DNA of 64,000 nucleotides from positions 28,148,001 through 28,212,000 of the forward strand of contig OX419760.1 in the NCBI GenBank assembly GCA_948567375.1. Direction: 5' to 3'. A model generated the notes under the pieces. That model saw nothing but the letters and a program-made list of their open reading frames with translations. It did not search any database and was not told where the DNA came from. Source of the DNA: Lunularia cruciata (Eukaryota > Streptophyta > Marchantiopsida > Lunulariales > Lunulariaceae). The position numbers were made by a program, and so were the translations under genes. Below are positions 10,856 to 21,465 of the stretch, in pieces (position 1 is the stretch's first letter; the number at the start of each line of letters is the position of its first letter).

Positions 10856-11656
10856 TCCTTTGTGACAACCCGGCAAATATCACTTTTGCGGTAATTAGGT
10901 AAGTAAAGTTTGTTCCCGCAGAGATACGATTCAGAATTGGTCAAATACAAAGTCAAATGTCACAATGTAGTTCTTCTTGGTTGCATCTTTAATCTCTCAG
11001 GTAGAAACCACACCCAAAAGAGAGTAACAAGTACTGATTTGCAGTCTTGTCACAAAGTAACACTCCTTGATCACAACACCTTCAATTCTTTCCAAACAAT
11101 CTTTATTGTGATGATTCAGACTCTCCCAAAAATGGCACTTCATTGCAAAATGACTTCGCCTCTAAATTGTGTTCTACCCCTCCACTGAAGGCACAACTTC
11201 CTCGATCAAAATTGCTTCACATCAACTTCACGTTGCACTCACAAATGCAAAATACTACCAACACTACAATTCCTCTCAGATTTGTCAAGGTATTGCTTTG
11301 ATTGCACTTCACAAAGGATCAAACACATAGAATAGAGATCAAGGCTACGGAATCCAACATCCAACAAGCACACTAACTTGCACTTCAAAATTCTCCACAC
11401 ACTCACAAACAAAAACACAAAGTTGATACTCAAAATCAAGCTCAAGCAATGAGCACTACTTCACAACACTTTACTTTATCTATTCTCAGAAATAATGAGC
11501 ACTGAACAACAATTTTCTATGAATGCCACTCTTAAATAGTGAAGAAATTGACAATTATCTTCCTAATGCACCTCTTCCTAACAACTCTACAAACGTGCAT
11601 AACCAAAATGAAAATGCACTTCTTCATATCTGTCTCTTCAAATCTCAAAACTGTTA

Positions 11657-12019
11657 CTAATTAGATCCGATGTCTACCTCATCATCAGCTTTCAAACCCA
11701 AACCTAAAGTAACTTCACTTCCTACTACTCTTTCCTCGGGTTTCACAAATCTTATTTCCTCTACCAATTCTACTAATTCTCCACTCTGATCTACAATTCC
11801 TATCATAAGTAATCCTTCTAAATCTCTATCTCTCAACCCACTCTTCTCTGAAATGTCAAATGTCAAATCCAAAGACACCTGCACTCTTACTTCTACAACT
11901 TTGGGTCTAGCTACTATCAATTCCTTTACTAATTCTATTGTGTCCTCATAAAGAATTGTAATTGAAAGCATGGGTACACTATCTACGCCTTCAATTGCAA
12001 CCCACTTTCTCCTAATCAC
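11657..12019 (-). pseudogene. C-terminal part of the LTR-C coiled-coil ORF
   Basis: An open frame of 120 codons inside the solo LTR. Its end (EKSGLRDRDLEGLLMIGIVD ... EEVRF-like, DDEVDIGSN stop) aligns with the end of the frames at 14047-14505 and 23431-24453 (EKGGLQGEDM ... KEEVDIGSE stop). The stop codon sits about 790-800 bp from the LTR 3' end in all three copies. The product is acidic and helical, matches no domain I know, and its function is unknown. The N-terminal part is missing from this LTR. Confidence 0.7.
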
Positions 12020-12295
12020 TCATGTAATTGACCTGAAGACACTTACAATATGATATTGCACTTCGGGTTTATTCACTACTACTATTTCTCTTCTAATTCT
12101 CTCCTATCTTCAATCAGAACTGAAATTGAAGTCATGGATATCCTAACTATCTTCTTTCCTTACTCTAACTTCCTCTAATGCCTCTGGCAAGATTCCCAAA
12201 GTCATCTTCATTGCACTCCAAGGTCCAACTATCTCAGATATAGTCATCTTTGTCTTGAGGCAAAGAAGCTTCTAACCCAAAGTTGTATAAACCTA

Positions 12296-12330
12296 AAGTC
12301 CGAAGTCCGAAGTCCGAAGACCGAAGTCCG
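12296..12330. repeat. (AAGTCCG)5 tandem repeat
   Basis: Five heptamers in a row, the fourth reading AAGACCG, inside the solo LTR C. This is not seen at the same place in the other C LTRs. Confidence 0.9.
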
Positions 12331-12775
12331 AAGACATTAACTTACTATATACATCTACTCTCAAACTTCCAAATGCTTGTAATGTCTTCTAAAAACCTCC
12401 AGACTCTGCAATTTTGGTGGCAACGGAAAGCCCTTAACGAGATGCTTCCAACGAGATATAGCATGCTTGATTTGGACTTGTGAACATTGAGATATAGCCC
12501 CCGCAAGAATCTCAACCTATAACTTCTATTCCTCTTTCAAGTTTGCACTCCTTCGGCATCTGATCCGAGTTTTTCCCTCCTCTGACACAAAATAAGCTTC
12601 TTTGGGTCTGATCTAGTACGAGTCCTTCTTCCTCTTACATGAAATTGACTTCATTGGGTCTGATCAAAACACAAGTTTCCCCTTATTTCTTCTCCATTTG
12701 GTTTCAATTTGGTTTCAGCAAGGCACTTCTTCTTCAAAACTCATCCAAAATGAAAAATGTGGGTACCACATCCTT

Positions 12776-13039
12776 CTACCAAGTAGGGAATAACAAGCAA
12801 CCAAACCTATCATCACAACATGCACATTGGGTTTGTGGATCATCATTTACAATATTATGAAGGAGAAATACAAAGCATGTTTAGAAGAAAACAACCTAAG
12901 TGCAATGCACAATACCAACCTAAGCTAATTGGAGATACAATCAAGCATATAGAAGATCCAAAGACAAGAAAACTAACAAAAAATCTCTATGCTTTTGGTA
13001 GAAATGTATTTCAAAGTCTCCTTCCTCTTTCCAATATCT
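12776..13039. other. Spacer, no gene recognised
   Basis: Right flank of the solo LTR C up to dispersed repeat F. It contains only short frames (for example 12820-13047) with no recognisable domain. Confidence 0.5.
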
Positions 13040-13655
13040 ACTCTTGATATGTATTCCAAGTTTGCATCCAATCTATACTCCAAGTAAGGAAATTCTATGC
13101 CTTTTGACAAGGAGATGTTTGCAAGACTCAAATGAGAATAAATTTTCTCTATACCTCAAATTAGATGTTATAAGATGCAATGGAAAGCTTGTTAGTAAGA
13201 TTTCTAATATTATAAAGCAAGCCTCAATTTGACTACTACATCTTTCTTTACAAGGTCACAAAATTGGCATGATGTTTTGAAGTTCTATCTTTAAATAAGG
13301 CTAAAGTCTTGATTCTTGCATAAATTTTGGCCCAAATTTGGCCTAAAAATTCATGTAAAACAATAATGAATACTTTAGAAAGCTAATTGGATATATAGTT
13401 CTTCCATTGAGCTTATTTAAAGAATTCACATGAAACCTTTATAAAAATTAACAAGACTTAATCACCAATAATACTTGAATAATATTGGAAAGTTTTATAA
13501 GCTAATCCAAGCCAAAACTTTAAAAATGACCAAAAAATCCAATTTTAATCATAATCTACTCACCAACCTTTTGATTTCTAATACTCCAAGTTCAATTGAT
13601 CAAATCAAATTTTAGATTAACTTAAATATAAATAATTTTGAGCTCTACAACCTCT
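13040..13655 (+). repeat. Dispersed non-coding repeat F, copy 1
   Basis: Shares patches with the reverse complement of about 26900-27610, for example GAAATTCTATGCCTTTT, GTCTTGATTCTTG and ATTCATGTAAAA in the same order and spacing. The copies are strongly diverged and carry no open frame. The repeat ends where the truncated left LTR of element C begins. Its class is unknown. Confidence 0.6.
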
Positions 13656-15322
13656 TAAAATTTATGAAAACTGATGATAAAAGAGTAATAGAGCAGAATG
13701 TCCTAGCCAAGGAAAGACATATAGCTGAGTATGAAATCTTGAAACAACAATTTGCTGATTCTCGATTACAGATCATCCATGCTATGGCAAGAGTAGTAGA
13801 GAAGGAGCAAGAGCTCAATAGAGTGATGCAAAGTGTAGAAGAGTAGAAGCAGCTCTAGCAAAGAGAGTTAACAATGAGGTATAGAGAAGAAGAAAGATTG
13901 AGGACGAGAAGGTAGTGCAGAAAGAGAAGAAGAAGGATTCTTTGAAGGCCAAATTTGAGGCAGAGCAAGCAATGTATCGGGAAGACTAGAATGCGGATCA
14001 TGAATGTGAGAGAACAATGAGGCTTGAGCTGTTGAAGTAGATAGTAGTGAAGATGAATGTGATTTTGAGTATAGAAGCAAGTGTAAGGATTGAAGAAATG
14101 AGGTTGCATGAGTTAAGATTGTTGGTGCAGGAGACAAGGAGAAGAAATGCAAAAGATAAGGACTTGAATGCTTTGTTGATTAATCTCAGAACTCGTGTAG
14201 ATAGGAAGATATTGGAAGTGGAAGATAATATCACAATTAGATTAGATTTAGTTAAGTTAAAGATAGATAAACTTTGGAAGGATGTCAGAGCAAAACCCAA
14301 AGTAGAAGAGATAGGAGTACAAATATCTTCAGAGTTGCCATTAGAGATATTAGAGAAAGGTGGGTTGCAAGGAGAAGACATGTGTGGATTGCCCATGATG
14401 GGAATTGCAGATCAAGAAGAAGAGGTGTTAGAATTGGTAGAAGAATTGGTAGTTGGTAAACCCAAGGATAGAGTACTTTGGGATTGGAAGCTGAGGAAGA
14501 AGTAGACATAGGATTGGAGTAGTAATAGTTTTTAGATTTGAAGAGGTAGATATGAAGAGGTGAATTGTCATTTTGGATCTATAGGTTGATAGAGTTGTTA
14601 AGAAGTAGTTTAGGAAGTTAGTTAACTGCTGAAGTGCTCTGCCTATTTGAAGGAGGCATTCATAGTGTTATGTTCTTCAATGCTCATAATTTTTTATAAT
14701 AGATAAAGCAAAGTGCTATGAAGCAGTGCTCTTTGCTTGACCTTAATTCCGAGTATCAATGTTGTAGGTGTGTTTGTGAGTGTTTGGAGAATTTTGAAGT
14801 GCAAATCAATGTATTTGTTGGATATTTGATTCCATAGCCTTGATCATCATTCTGTGTGTTTGATCTTGAGTGAAGTGCAATCAGAGCAATGCCTTGATAA
14901 GTTTGAGAGGAATTGTAGTGTTGGTAGTATTCTGTAGTTGTGAGTGCAACATAATGTTTATGTGAAGCAATTTTAATGGAGGAAGTTGTGCCTTTAATGG
15001 AGGGATGGAACACAATTCTGAGGCAAAATTGTTTTGCATTGATGTGCCATTTTTGGGAGGGACTAAATCATCACAATCAAGATTGTTTGGAAAGATTTCA
15101 TGGAGTTGTGATTAAGTGTGACATTTTTGTGTGACGAGACTACGAGTGAGTTCTTGTTACTCTCTTCTAGGTGTAGTTTCTACATGAGAGATTAAAGACA
15201 AAACCAAGAAGAACTACTTGTTACTATTTGACTTTGTATTTGGACATTTCTGACCAATATCTCTGTGGGAACAAACTTTATTCACTTGATTACCGCAAAG
15301 TGATATTTACCAAGTTGTCACA
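13656..15322 (+). repeat. Left LTR of element C, 5' truncated
   Basis: Aligns with 23570-25241 of the right LTR and ends GTTGTCACA at 15322, directly before the primer-binding site. The left end breaks off at 13656 against repeat F, so the TGTGGTACCC start and about 2.1 kb are missing. A 20-odd-base deletion near 13910 relative to the right LTR shifts the coiled-coil frame inside it. Confidence 0.88.
14047..14505 (+). CDS. LTR-encoded coiled-coil protein fragment
   Basis: A 152-codon open frame inside the left LTR of element C. It is rich in Glu, Lys, Arg and Leu with heptad-like spacing (EASVRIEEMRLHELRLLVQE, RTRVDRKILEVEDNITIRLD), then an acidic tail (EEEVLELVEELVVGKPKDR). No known domain is recognised. 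The right LTR has the same sequence as part of a much longer frame (23431-24453), and a diverged version lies in the solo LTR (11657-12019), so it is a repeated feature of LTR family C. The upstream part (13664-13846, VIEQNVLAKERHIAEYEILK) is the same protein in another frame. No enzymatic motif is seen; it could be a structural or accessory factor. Confidence 0.6.
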   Translation: MKMNVILSIEASVRIEEMRLHELRLLVQETRRRNAKDKDLNALLINLRTRVDRKILEVEDNITIRLDLVKLKIDKLWKDVRAKPKVEEIGVQISSELPLEILEKGGLQGEDMCGLPMMGIADQEEEVLELVEELVVGKPKDRVLWDWKLRKK

Positions 15323-15329
15323 TGATTTT

Positions 15330-15347
15330 TGGCACCACTGTTGGGGA
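15330..15347 (+). promoter_or_regulatory. Primer-binding site of element C (tRNA-Asp type)
   Basis: TGGCACCACTGTTGGGGA, seven bases after the left LTR end. It matches the tRNA-Asp primer site used by many plant gypsy elements (TGGCGCCGTTGCCGGGGA) at 13 of 18 positions, and all five differences are transitions, as expected from methylation-driven decay. It would prime minus-strand DNA synthesis. Confidence 0.75.
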
Positions 15348-15439
15348 TACAAATCTTGGAAGTGGAAGAATATGAAGCCAATTTCAAAATTGGGTGTCAA
15401 AGCAATATGAATGTCTGCATTGAATAAACAACAAGAAGA

Positions 15440-17277
15440 GAGAATTTGAAGATGAATGTTGCATCGTGAAGAGGAAGAATGCCAGAAGATCCAAGCTACC
15501 TTTGATGAAACCAAACAAGAGGCATTGGACCTCCAACTTCTTCACAAAGTTCAAGAAGCTTTGTGAGAACTTGAACAAAAGAAACACAAAGGCAGGTGGC
15601 AAGGCTACTTCTCATCTCCATCTTCCAAGAAGAAGAAAGACTCCAGCATGCAGACATACTCATTACGATCCAATACATTGACTTCCCCTAAAGTTGTAAA
15701 GGAAGTTGAATTTATAAAGAAATTTGTTATGGAAAAGACATAAAAAATCCTAATGGAAGAAGAGTGTCAACAACTTCTATGCACGATTCCTTGATTTTCT
15801 CAAAGGAAATTCAAAGAACATTCTGAGGATGTTGAATCTCTTGCTTCTATTTAGGTTGAAGTTAACATAATCAGAAAAGAAGTAATTATTGAAGAAGACC
15901 CCACATTGATCTTGACCAACTGAAACCCTTGGGCTATCAACAAAATATCAATACCAACTAGTTCCTTGGTTCCATCAAGTTCAACCTTACCGATTCCACC
16001 AAGTCAAACAATGACTTTGTTAATTGTCACCTGACATGCCTATCAAAAGTACAAGGGGACAAAACAAGATAAAGATCCCGATGAATTCATCAAAGAATTC
16101 AAAGTCATTTCTTTTGCTAATAAGGAACATGACTTGGCGGATTGCTTGTGGATTTTCCCTAGTCTACTCCAAAAGAAGGCTTGGAGTTGGTATATGCATA
16201 TAACCCAGAAGGGGTTTGTACCAATGGATTGGGCAGACTTGAGAAAAAATTTATTGGAACAATTCCGTGAAGTTGATTATGACACGAGTGTCTTTGTAGC
16301 ACTCAACAACCTGGATAGAGGAAAGAATGAGAAGTTGAGAGACTACTCTAAGCGGTTCATGGTGCACTTGAACTGAGTCCCAAAGCAATTGGGTGTGGTG
16401 GGTTACTCCGATGCCCAAGCCATTACTTGGTTTCTAGGAGGACTTCACCCAAGATTTGGATCTTTGCCAGGGAGAGGAATAGAACTTCTCTAGATAAGGT
16501 ACTCAAACACGTTGCCCATTATGAGGTAGATCACTCTCACTCTATCGATAATCAAAGAAATTAGGAGAAGAAAGGCAAGAAGCCCAGAAGAAAAGCTTCT
16601 CATAGCACATCCTCTTCTTTGGAGGAATCCTCCACATCTTCAAGTTCATCTTTGGAATCCGAAGAAGAGTCAAAGCCAAGAAGAATACAAAGATGCAGAG
16701 GAAAGATACCACTAACACCCCTAGCAAAGCATGTACATAAGGCAAACAACAAGCTTGATACTCTTATAAAAGAGTTTGCAGATTTTAAGATCCAAATGAG
16801 TGGGGCAAAGGACCAAAGAAATCCTCCATCATTTGGTAGATCCAATGTATGGTGCATCGTGTGGGGCAAGTCAGGCCATGAAACAGGAAATGAAATACTC
16901 GTAATGCATTCCTCATGTGGCAGATTGATTGGGTTTTGGGATAGAACCAAGAAGAAGAAGAGGAGGCGGTATATCAAACTCAAGAAGTACCTCCTCAAGC
17001 GAGCACATCATACCAAGATCCGAGGTTTGGACCAAGGGAGTATAATCCCAACGCTCTCCCACAAAGAGCACCAATGAGCAACCAAAAACAACCTCAAAGT
17101 GTTGCACTCGGAGCATGTTACAATTGTGGCTTGATGGCACATTGGTCTCCAAATTTTTTGGAGCCAAGATGGCAAATTGGGTATGTTCCCTCATGTGGGA
17201 ACTATAAAGGATCGGGTCATATGGGCAACCAATGCCCTCATCAACCAAAGCCAAAGCCACCTCTAAAATATGTATAG
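15440..17277 (+). pseudogene. Element C gag relic
   Basis: Capsid/nucleocapsid region. The best part is 16050-16376: KDPDEFIKEFKVISFANKEH, LLQKKAWSWYMHI, WADLRKNLLEQFRE, KLRDYSKRFMVHL, which is the plant retrotransposon gag pattern. GYSDAQAITWFLGGLHPRFG continues after a stop at 16375. At 17110-17260 two degenerate zinc knuckles appear: CYNCGLMAHWSPNF (last Cys lost) and CGNYKGSGHMGNQC (second Cys lost). The upstream part (from about 15440) is rich in Glu, Lys and Gln. At least five stops inactivate it. Confidence 0.82.
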
Positions 17278-17980
17278 ACCCAAATTGAGCGTGATGCACT
17301 TCAGGCAAAAGGAGATACAAATGTGAATTGCATAACACTTGAGGAGGAGAGACCTCAAGAACAGAGCCCAACCTCTAAAGGGGAATGGCCAAACCTCAAA
17401 ATTTTGAAGGCTGAGATACACTTGAGTAATAAGAAGTGTGATCCCGAGGAACTAAGTACTACCTCTTTGTCTTCACAAAAGGCAAAGAGGTTGCACCCAA
17501 AGCCAATCCTTTCTGCCAAGGAGGAAAAGATTCTAGCTAAAGCTTTGCAAAAAGAACTTAAGGAAGCAATACTCAGAACTTTGGAGATGAGTTTGGAGGA
17601 GGGGACAAAGACAAAGCTTCCAATCTTTCCAACGGACATCAGATCCAAAGTGAAGGATTTGATCCAAGCCGAGGTGTGCTAACCCGAGGAACCTCAAGTC
17701 AAGACATTAGTGCTCCAATCACCATCATGAAGCACCCCAAAGTCCAATTTGAACATGGTGAGACTTCAAACCCAAAAAAAAAAAGCAAAGAAGGTGAAAC
17801 TAAGAGGAGTACTTCAATATGATATTGTAGCAGATTTGGCATCCACAAGTGCGAATGTCATATTCAAGCAACTGTGGGAAGACAATAAGTTGTATAAGAA
17901 TCAACTAAATTCTGCCCTTAAGAAATTAAGGGCAATGTCTAAAAAAGATCTGCCTGTTATTTATCGTATTGCACAGGAAG
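17278..17980 (+). pseudogene. Element C gag-protease spacer
   Basis: Polyprotein spacer, with a 119-codon open part at 17323-17682 that is Lys/Glu rich (KPILSAKEEKILAKALQKEL). Next comes YDIVADLASTSANVIFKQLW and LYKNQLNSALKK (from about 17818), a block that precedes the protease in many plant gypsy polyproteins. A run of A residues at 17769-17779 marks a likely slippage frameshift. Confidence 0.65.
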
Positions 17981-18340
17981 ATTGGAATCTCCCAAAGTTG
18001 ATGCAAAGATTGCAAGGTGCATGATCACATTGATACACATTGATTCGGGTTCTGGTGTGAATGTCATGACCAAAGATACTACAATTCGGTTGGAGTATCA
18101 TACGTTTGAGCCAACACCCCGAATGTTGAAATTTGTAGACCAAACCAAGAGACGGCCATTGGGCATGCTATCAAACATTACTACAATCATTAGAGGGGTG
18201 CCCTTCAAGTCAAATTACATTATATTGAGACCAATGACCAAAAATGGTTACCCACTGTTGATTGGAAGACCCTAGTTGTACAATGCCCAAGTTGTGGGGG
18301 ATTGGCACCAGCAAAAGTTGCAGTTTAAGGACATTTTGTC
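17980..18340 (+). pseudogene. Element C aspartic protease
   Basis: The protease that would cleave the gag-pol precursor. LIHIDSGSGVNVMTKDT carries an intact D-S-G triad followed by SGVNVM (about 18030-18075). RGVPFKSNYIILRPM and YPLLIGRP (18195-18272) give the flap and the hydrophobic-hydrophobic-G end. A TAG follows GRP at 18273, where the family continues W-L-Y-N; LYNAQVVGDWHQQKLQF then resumes in the same frame. Active-site residues are retained, making this the best-preserved domain of the element. Confidence 0.85.
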
Positions 18341-18780
18341 CAAGGACCAGAAGCTGGTGATAGTAAGTTGGACAAAGGTTCCCCACCTCAGGGAAACAAA
18401 TTCATCAGAAGATGAGGATGAATCCAAAGATTCATTGTCTTTGTCTTCAAAGGATTCCAAAGATGAAGTCCAAGTCAATTACTTTGAATGTTACAAGGTA
18501 GACGTCAACGATGAAGATCCATATGACCTCACCTCGGGTGAAAATGACTTGGAAGAAGGGGGTTTGATGGCAGCTCAACTCGCATTGAGCCAAGTGAGTC
18601 ATGTTGAATGAGACATCAACCCCGATGACTGTCAAGATGTTGTCTTGGGTGAAGGAAAAATCTTAAAAATTTCAAAGACAATCACTTTGGAGGAATTGGC
18701 AAGATAAATTGCACTCTTTATAAAATTCCAGGATGTATTCACCTAGTCTATTGATCAAATGCCGGGTATTTCATAAGAAC
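18341..18780 (+). pseudogene. Element C protease-RT spacer
   Basis: Open from 18276 to 18611 apart from the upstream TAG. It is an acidic, Ser/Asp/Glu-rich linker (SEDEDESKDSLSLSSKDSKD) without a recognised fold, followed by decayed sequence leading to the RT. Low-complexity linkers of this kind are common at this position in plant gypsy polyproteins. Confidence 0.6.
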
Positions 18781-19420
18781 TTCAAGAACCCCAGATTGAT
18801 CTGGTTGAAGGTGCAATTCCGGTTTGGCAAACACAATATCGCTTGAACCCAAAGTACTCACTCTTGGTAAAAGATGAAATCAACAAGTACTTAGGGGTCG
18901 GGATAATTTTTCATGTCTTAAGCAATAAGTGGGTCTCACACATTGTCATTGTCTTGAAAAAGAAAACGGGGAAGATTTGAGTGTGTCAAGATTTTTGCAA
19001 GCTGAATGTAGTTACAAGAAAGGATCATCATCCCTTGCCTTTTGCCGATACAATTTTAGACCAAGTAGCTAGTCACCCTTGTTATAGTTTTCTTGATGGA
19101 TTTTTAGGGTAGAATCAAGTATGCATCCAAGAAGAGGACAAGGATAACACTACATTCACTACTGATTGGAGCACTTTTGCTTACAATCAAATGCACTTCA
19201 GGTTGTGTAATGCCCCCGCTACTTTCTAGCAGATGACGAATGCAATCTTCAAGGATTTTTTGTGCAAATTTGTGGAAGTCTTCATTGATGATTTTTGCGT
19301 GTTTGGGCAAAGAGCTGTACATTTAGATTACCTTTGCCAAACTTTTGGAAGGTGTCAGTTTGTTGGTTTGTCATTACACCCAGAGAAATGTTTCTTTGCA
19401 ATGACAGAGTGAATTCTTTT
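18780..19420 (+). pseudogene. Element C reverse transcriptase relic
   Basis: RT blocks: IDLVEGAIPVWQTQYRLNPK, VSHIVIVLKKKTGKI, CQDFCKLNVVTRKDHHPLPF, CYSFLDGFLG, FAYNQMHFRLCNAPATF, then KFVEVFIDDFCVFGQRAVHL at about 19266-19325 with the active-site FIDD. Stops at 18978, 19110, 19228 and elsewhere break it. The FIDDFCVFG box resembles that of family B, consistent with both being non-chromovirus gypsy. Confidence 0.87.
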
Positions 19421-20090
19421 GGGGCATCAAGTGTCAAGCCAAGGTACTGAAGTTGATGTCAAGAAGGTTAAAGTTATCATAGCCTTGGAATCCCCAAAAA
19501 ACATTTGGGAGCTGAGAGTCATCTTGGGACATGTTGGATACTACAGACGCTCTGTATCAAACTATGTAGTGCTTGCTATGCCCCTAAAAGAGCTGCTGAA
19601 GAAGTCCAAAGACTACCTATGAGAAGCAAGTCAAGAAGAAGCTTTCCAAGTATTGAAGAAGAAACTAGTTGAAGCACCAATTATGAGAGCTCAAGATTGG
19701 GAGTGCACTTTTCATGTATATGGGGATACTTCATCCATGGCAATTGGAGTAGTCTCAAGTCAAAAGGACGACAAGAAGAAGGATTACCCCATCTCTTACG
19801 CCAACCAACAACTTTTGGTTTCAAAAAGAAATTATTCTACAATTGAAAGGGAAGCACTCAAATTGGTGTATGCATGCAAGAAGTTTTACCACTACATGTT
19901 GCAATACAAGTTTGTCTTCTATGTTGACCATTATGCGTTGCAACATTTGGTTAAGAAGGCAGATTTATTTGAGAAAATTGCAAGATGAATCTTGTTATTG
20001 CAAGAATTCACATACACTATACACGTAAGGAAGGGAACTTTGCATTCAAATGTGGACTTCCTATCGAGGTTAGAGTCTCAAGAGCAAGAA
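19420..20090 (+). pseudogene. Element C RNase H relic
   Basis: The connection domain (GHQVSSQGTEVDVKKVKVI, GHVGYYRRSVSNY, PLKELLKKSKDYL) leads into RNase H at 19653-19988: CTFHVYGDTSSMAIGVVSSQ with the first Asp, NYSTIEREALKLVYACKKF with the Glu, and FVFYVDHYALQHLVKK with the third Asp. All three acidic residues are present. One TGA at 19621 and one at 19986 are the only stops in this stretch. It continues into the integrase linker (HVRKGTLHSNVDFLSRLE). Confidence 0.88.
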
Positions 20091-21400
20091 TGGGAGGTCA
20101 ACGATCATTTCCTTGATGAAGAGTTGTATCATTTAACAAGAATGCAAAGTACAAGGTATGCAGTAGAATATCACTATCTGCATACTCTCCAATGTCTTGA
20201 TGGGCTGGACTTGGAGCAGAGGGTAGTCTTTCTTAGGAAAAGGATGCCATATCAGCTTAAACACAACAATTTATTCAAGATGGATGAAGACAAAGTACTT
20301 CCGTAATGCTTGGAGGTATACAAAAATGGAGGAGTAATGGAGTCTTTAAACTCCAAAGCATTGGGGGAACACTATGCCTTGAAGAATATTGTAAAGAAGA
20401 TTCTTCCCTTGAGGTATTGGTGACCTATGATGTATAAAGACACACATGCCCATATCCAAAGTTATGACACTTGTCAAAGAACAAGAAAGCCGATGGCTAC
20501 TTCCCAATGGCCTTTGAGACCAATCTTACCATTGGCCCCATTTGAGAAATGGGGAATTGATTTTGTGGGACCGCTAAAACTAGTAACCTAAGTCACAAGA
20601 AAATGATACATTTTGGTTTGCACTGACTATGGTACCAAGATGGTTGAAGCCAAAGCAACTCATGGAGATGATGCAAAAATAGTGGCAAATTTTATTTTTC
20701 AGAATATCATCTCCTGATATGGATGTCCTTTGTAACTTCATAATGGCAAAGGGACACATTTCTTGAGCTCTGTGATGGAGGCATTAATCAAGTACTTTCA
20801 GATTAAACATCAAAAGATGACTCCTTATAATCCCAAAGAAAATGGCCTAACGGAGAGGGAAAATGGGTTACTCTTTAAAATTCTTAATAAGGTGACTGTC
20901 AAGTATGCCTATGACTGGGATATGAAGTTACCAGCCGCATTGTAGGCATATTGAACAACAAAAAAGATAACAACCAAGCAAACTCTATACTTCTTGACAT
21001 ACGGCTTGCATCCCATCCTACTAGTTGAATTTGAGGTACCAATGTATTGGATTTTGTGTGAGGAACGGTTGTTAGAAGAAGAAATTCATGACCTTTGGAT
21101 CCATCAACTGATGTGGTTAGAAGAGAAAAGAGACAATGCAATGCAAACCACCAAAGAAGTACAAGAACAGAGGAAAGTCATGCATGATAAGCACATCAAG
21201 CCTGTTACTACTCGTGAAGGAGATTTGGTTTTGTTATATGACAATCGCCAAATATTTTTTCTAGGAAAATTGAGATGGATGGGCCCTATCAAGTACTTCA
21301 TATTTATAACAATGGGTCCATTCAACTTGCAGACTTGGAGGAGCAACCATTTGCCACTTGAGTGAACGAGTGGAGAGTTTGAAAATATTGTACAATAGAC
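20090..21400 (+). pseudogene. Element C integrase relic
   Basis: Zinc module (GEHYALKNIVKKILPLRYW ... SYDTCQRTRKP, about 20365-20490), with only part of the HHCC set retained. Core: APFEKWGIDFVGPLKLV with the first Asp (20551), YILVCTDYGTKMVEAKATH, LHNGKGTHFLSSV with the second Asp changed to Asn/Lys context (about 20740), and NPKENGLTERENGLLFKILN with the Glu (about 20830-20890). The end (20994-21365) includes the GPIKYF / IQLADLEEQPFAT region of the GPY/F module. The lost second Asp plus stops make it dead. Confidence 0.85.
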
Positions 21401-21450
21401 TTGGAGGTCTCTAAGACACTTGAGGTTTATGTTCACTGAAACGCTCACAT

Positions 21451-21463
21451 TTGAGGGAGGTGG
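21451..21463 (+). promoter_or_regulatory. Polypurine tract of element C
   Basis: TTGAGGGAGGTGG, two bases before the right LTR start TGTGGTACCC. Its position and composition fit the plus-strand primer. Confidence 0.7.
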
Positions 21464-21465
21464 TA

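Larger units (their letters stand above)
10861..12770 (-). repeat. Solo LTR of family C with perfect TSD
   Basis: Read on the minus strand it starts TGTGGTACCC (12770) and ends GGGTTGTCACA (10861), the same termini as the LTR at 21466-25241. It is flanked by the identical 5-mer TCCTT at 10856-10860 and 12771-12775, which proves that both termini are true LTR ends. At 1,910 bp it is about half the length of the LTR at 21466 owing to internal loss. It includes the C-terminal part of the coiled-coil reading frame seen in the other C LTRs. Confidence 0.93.
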
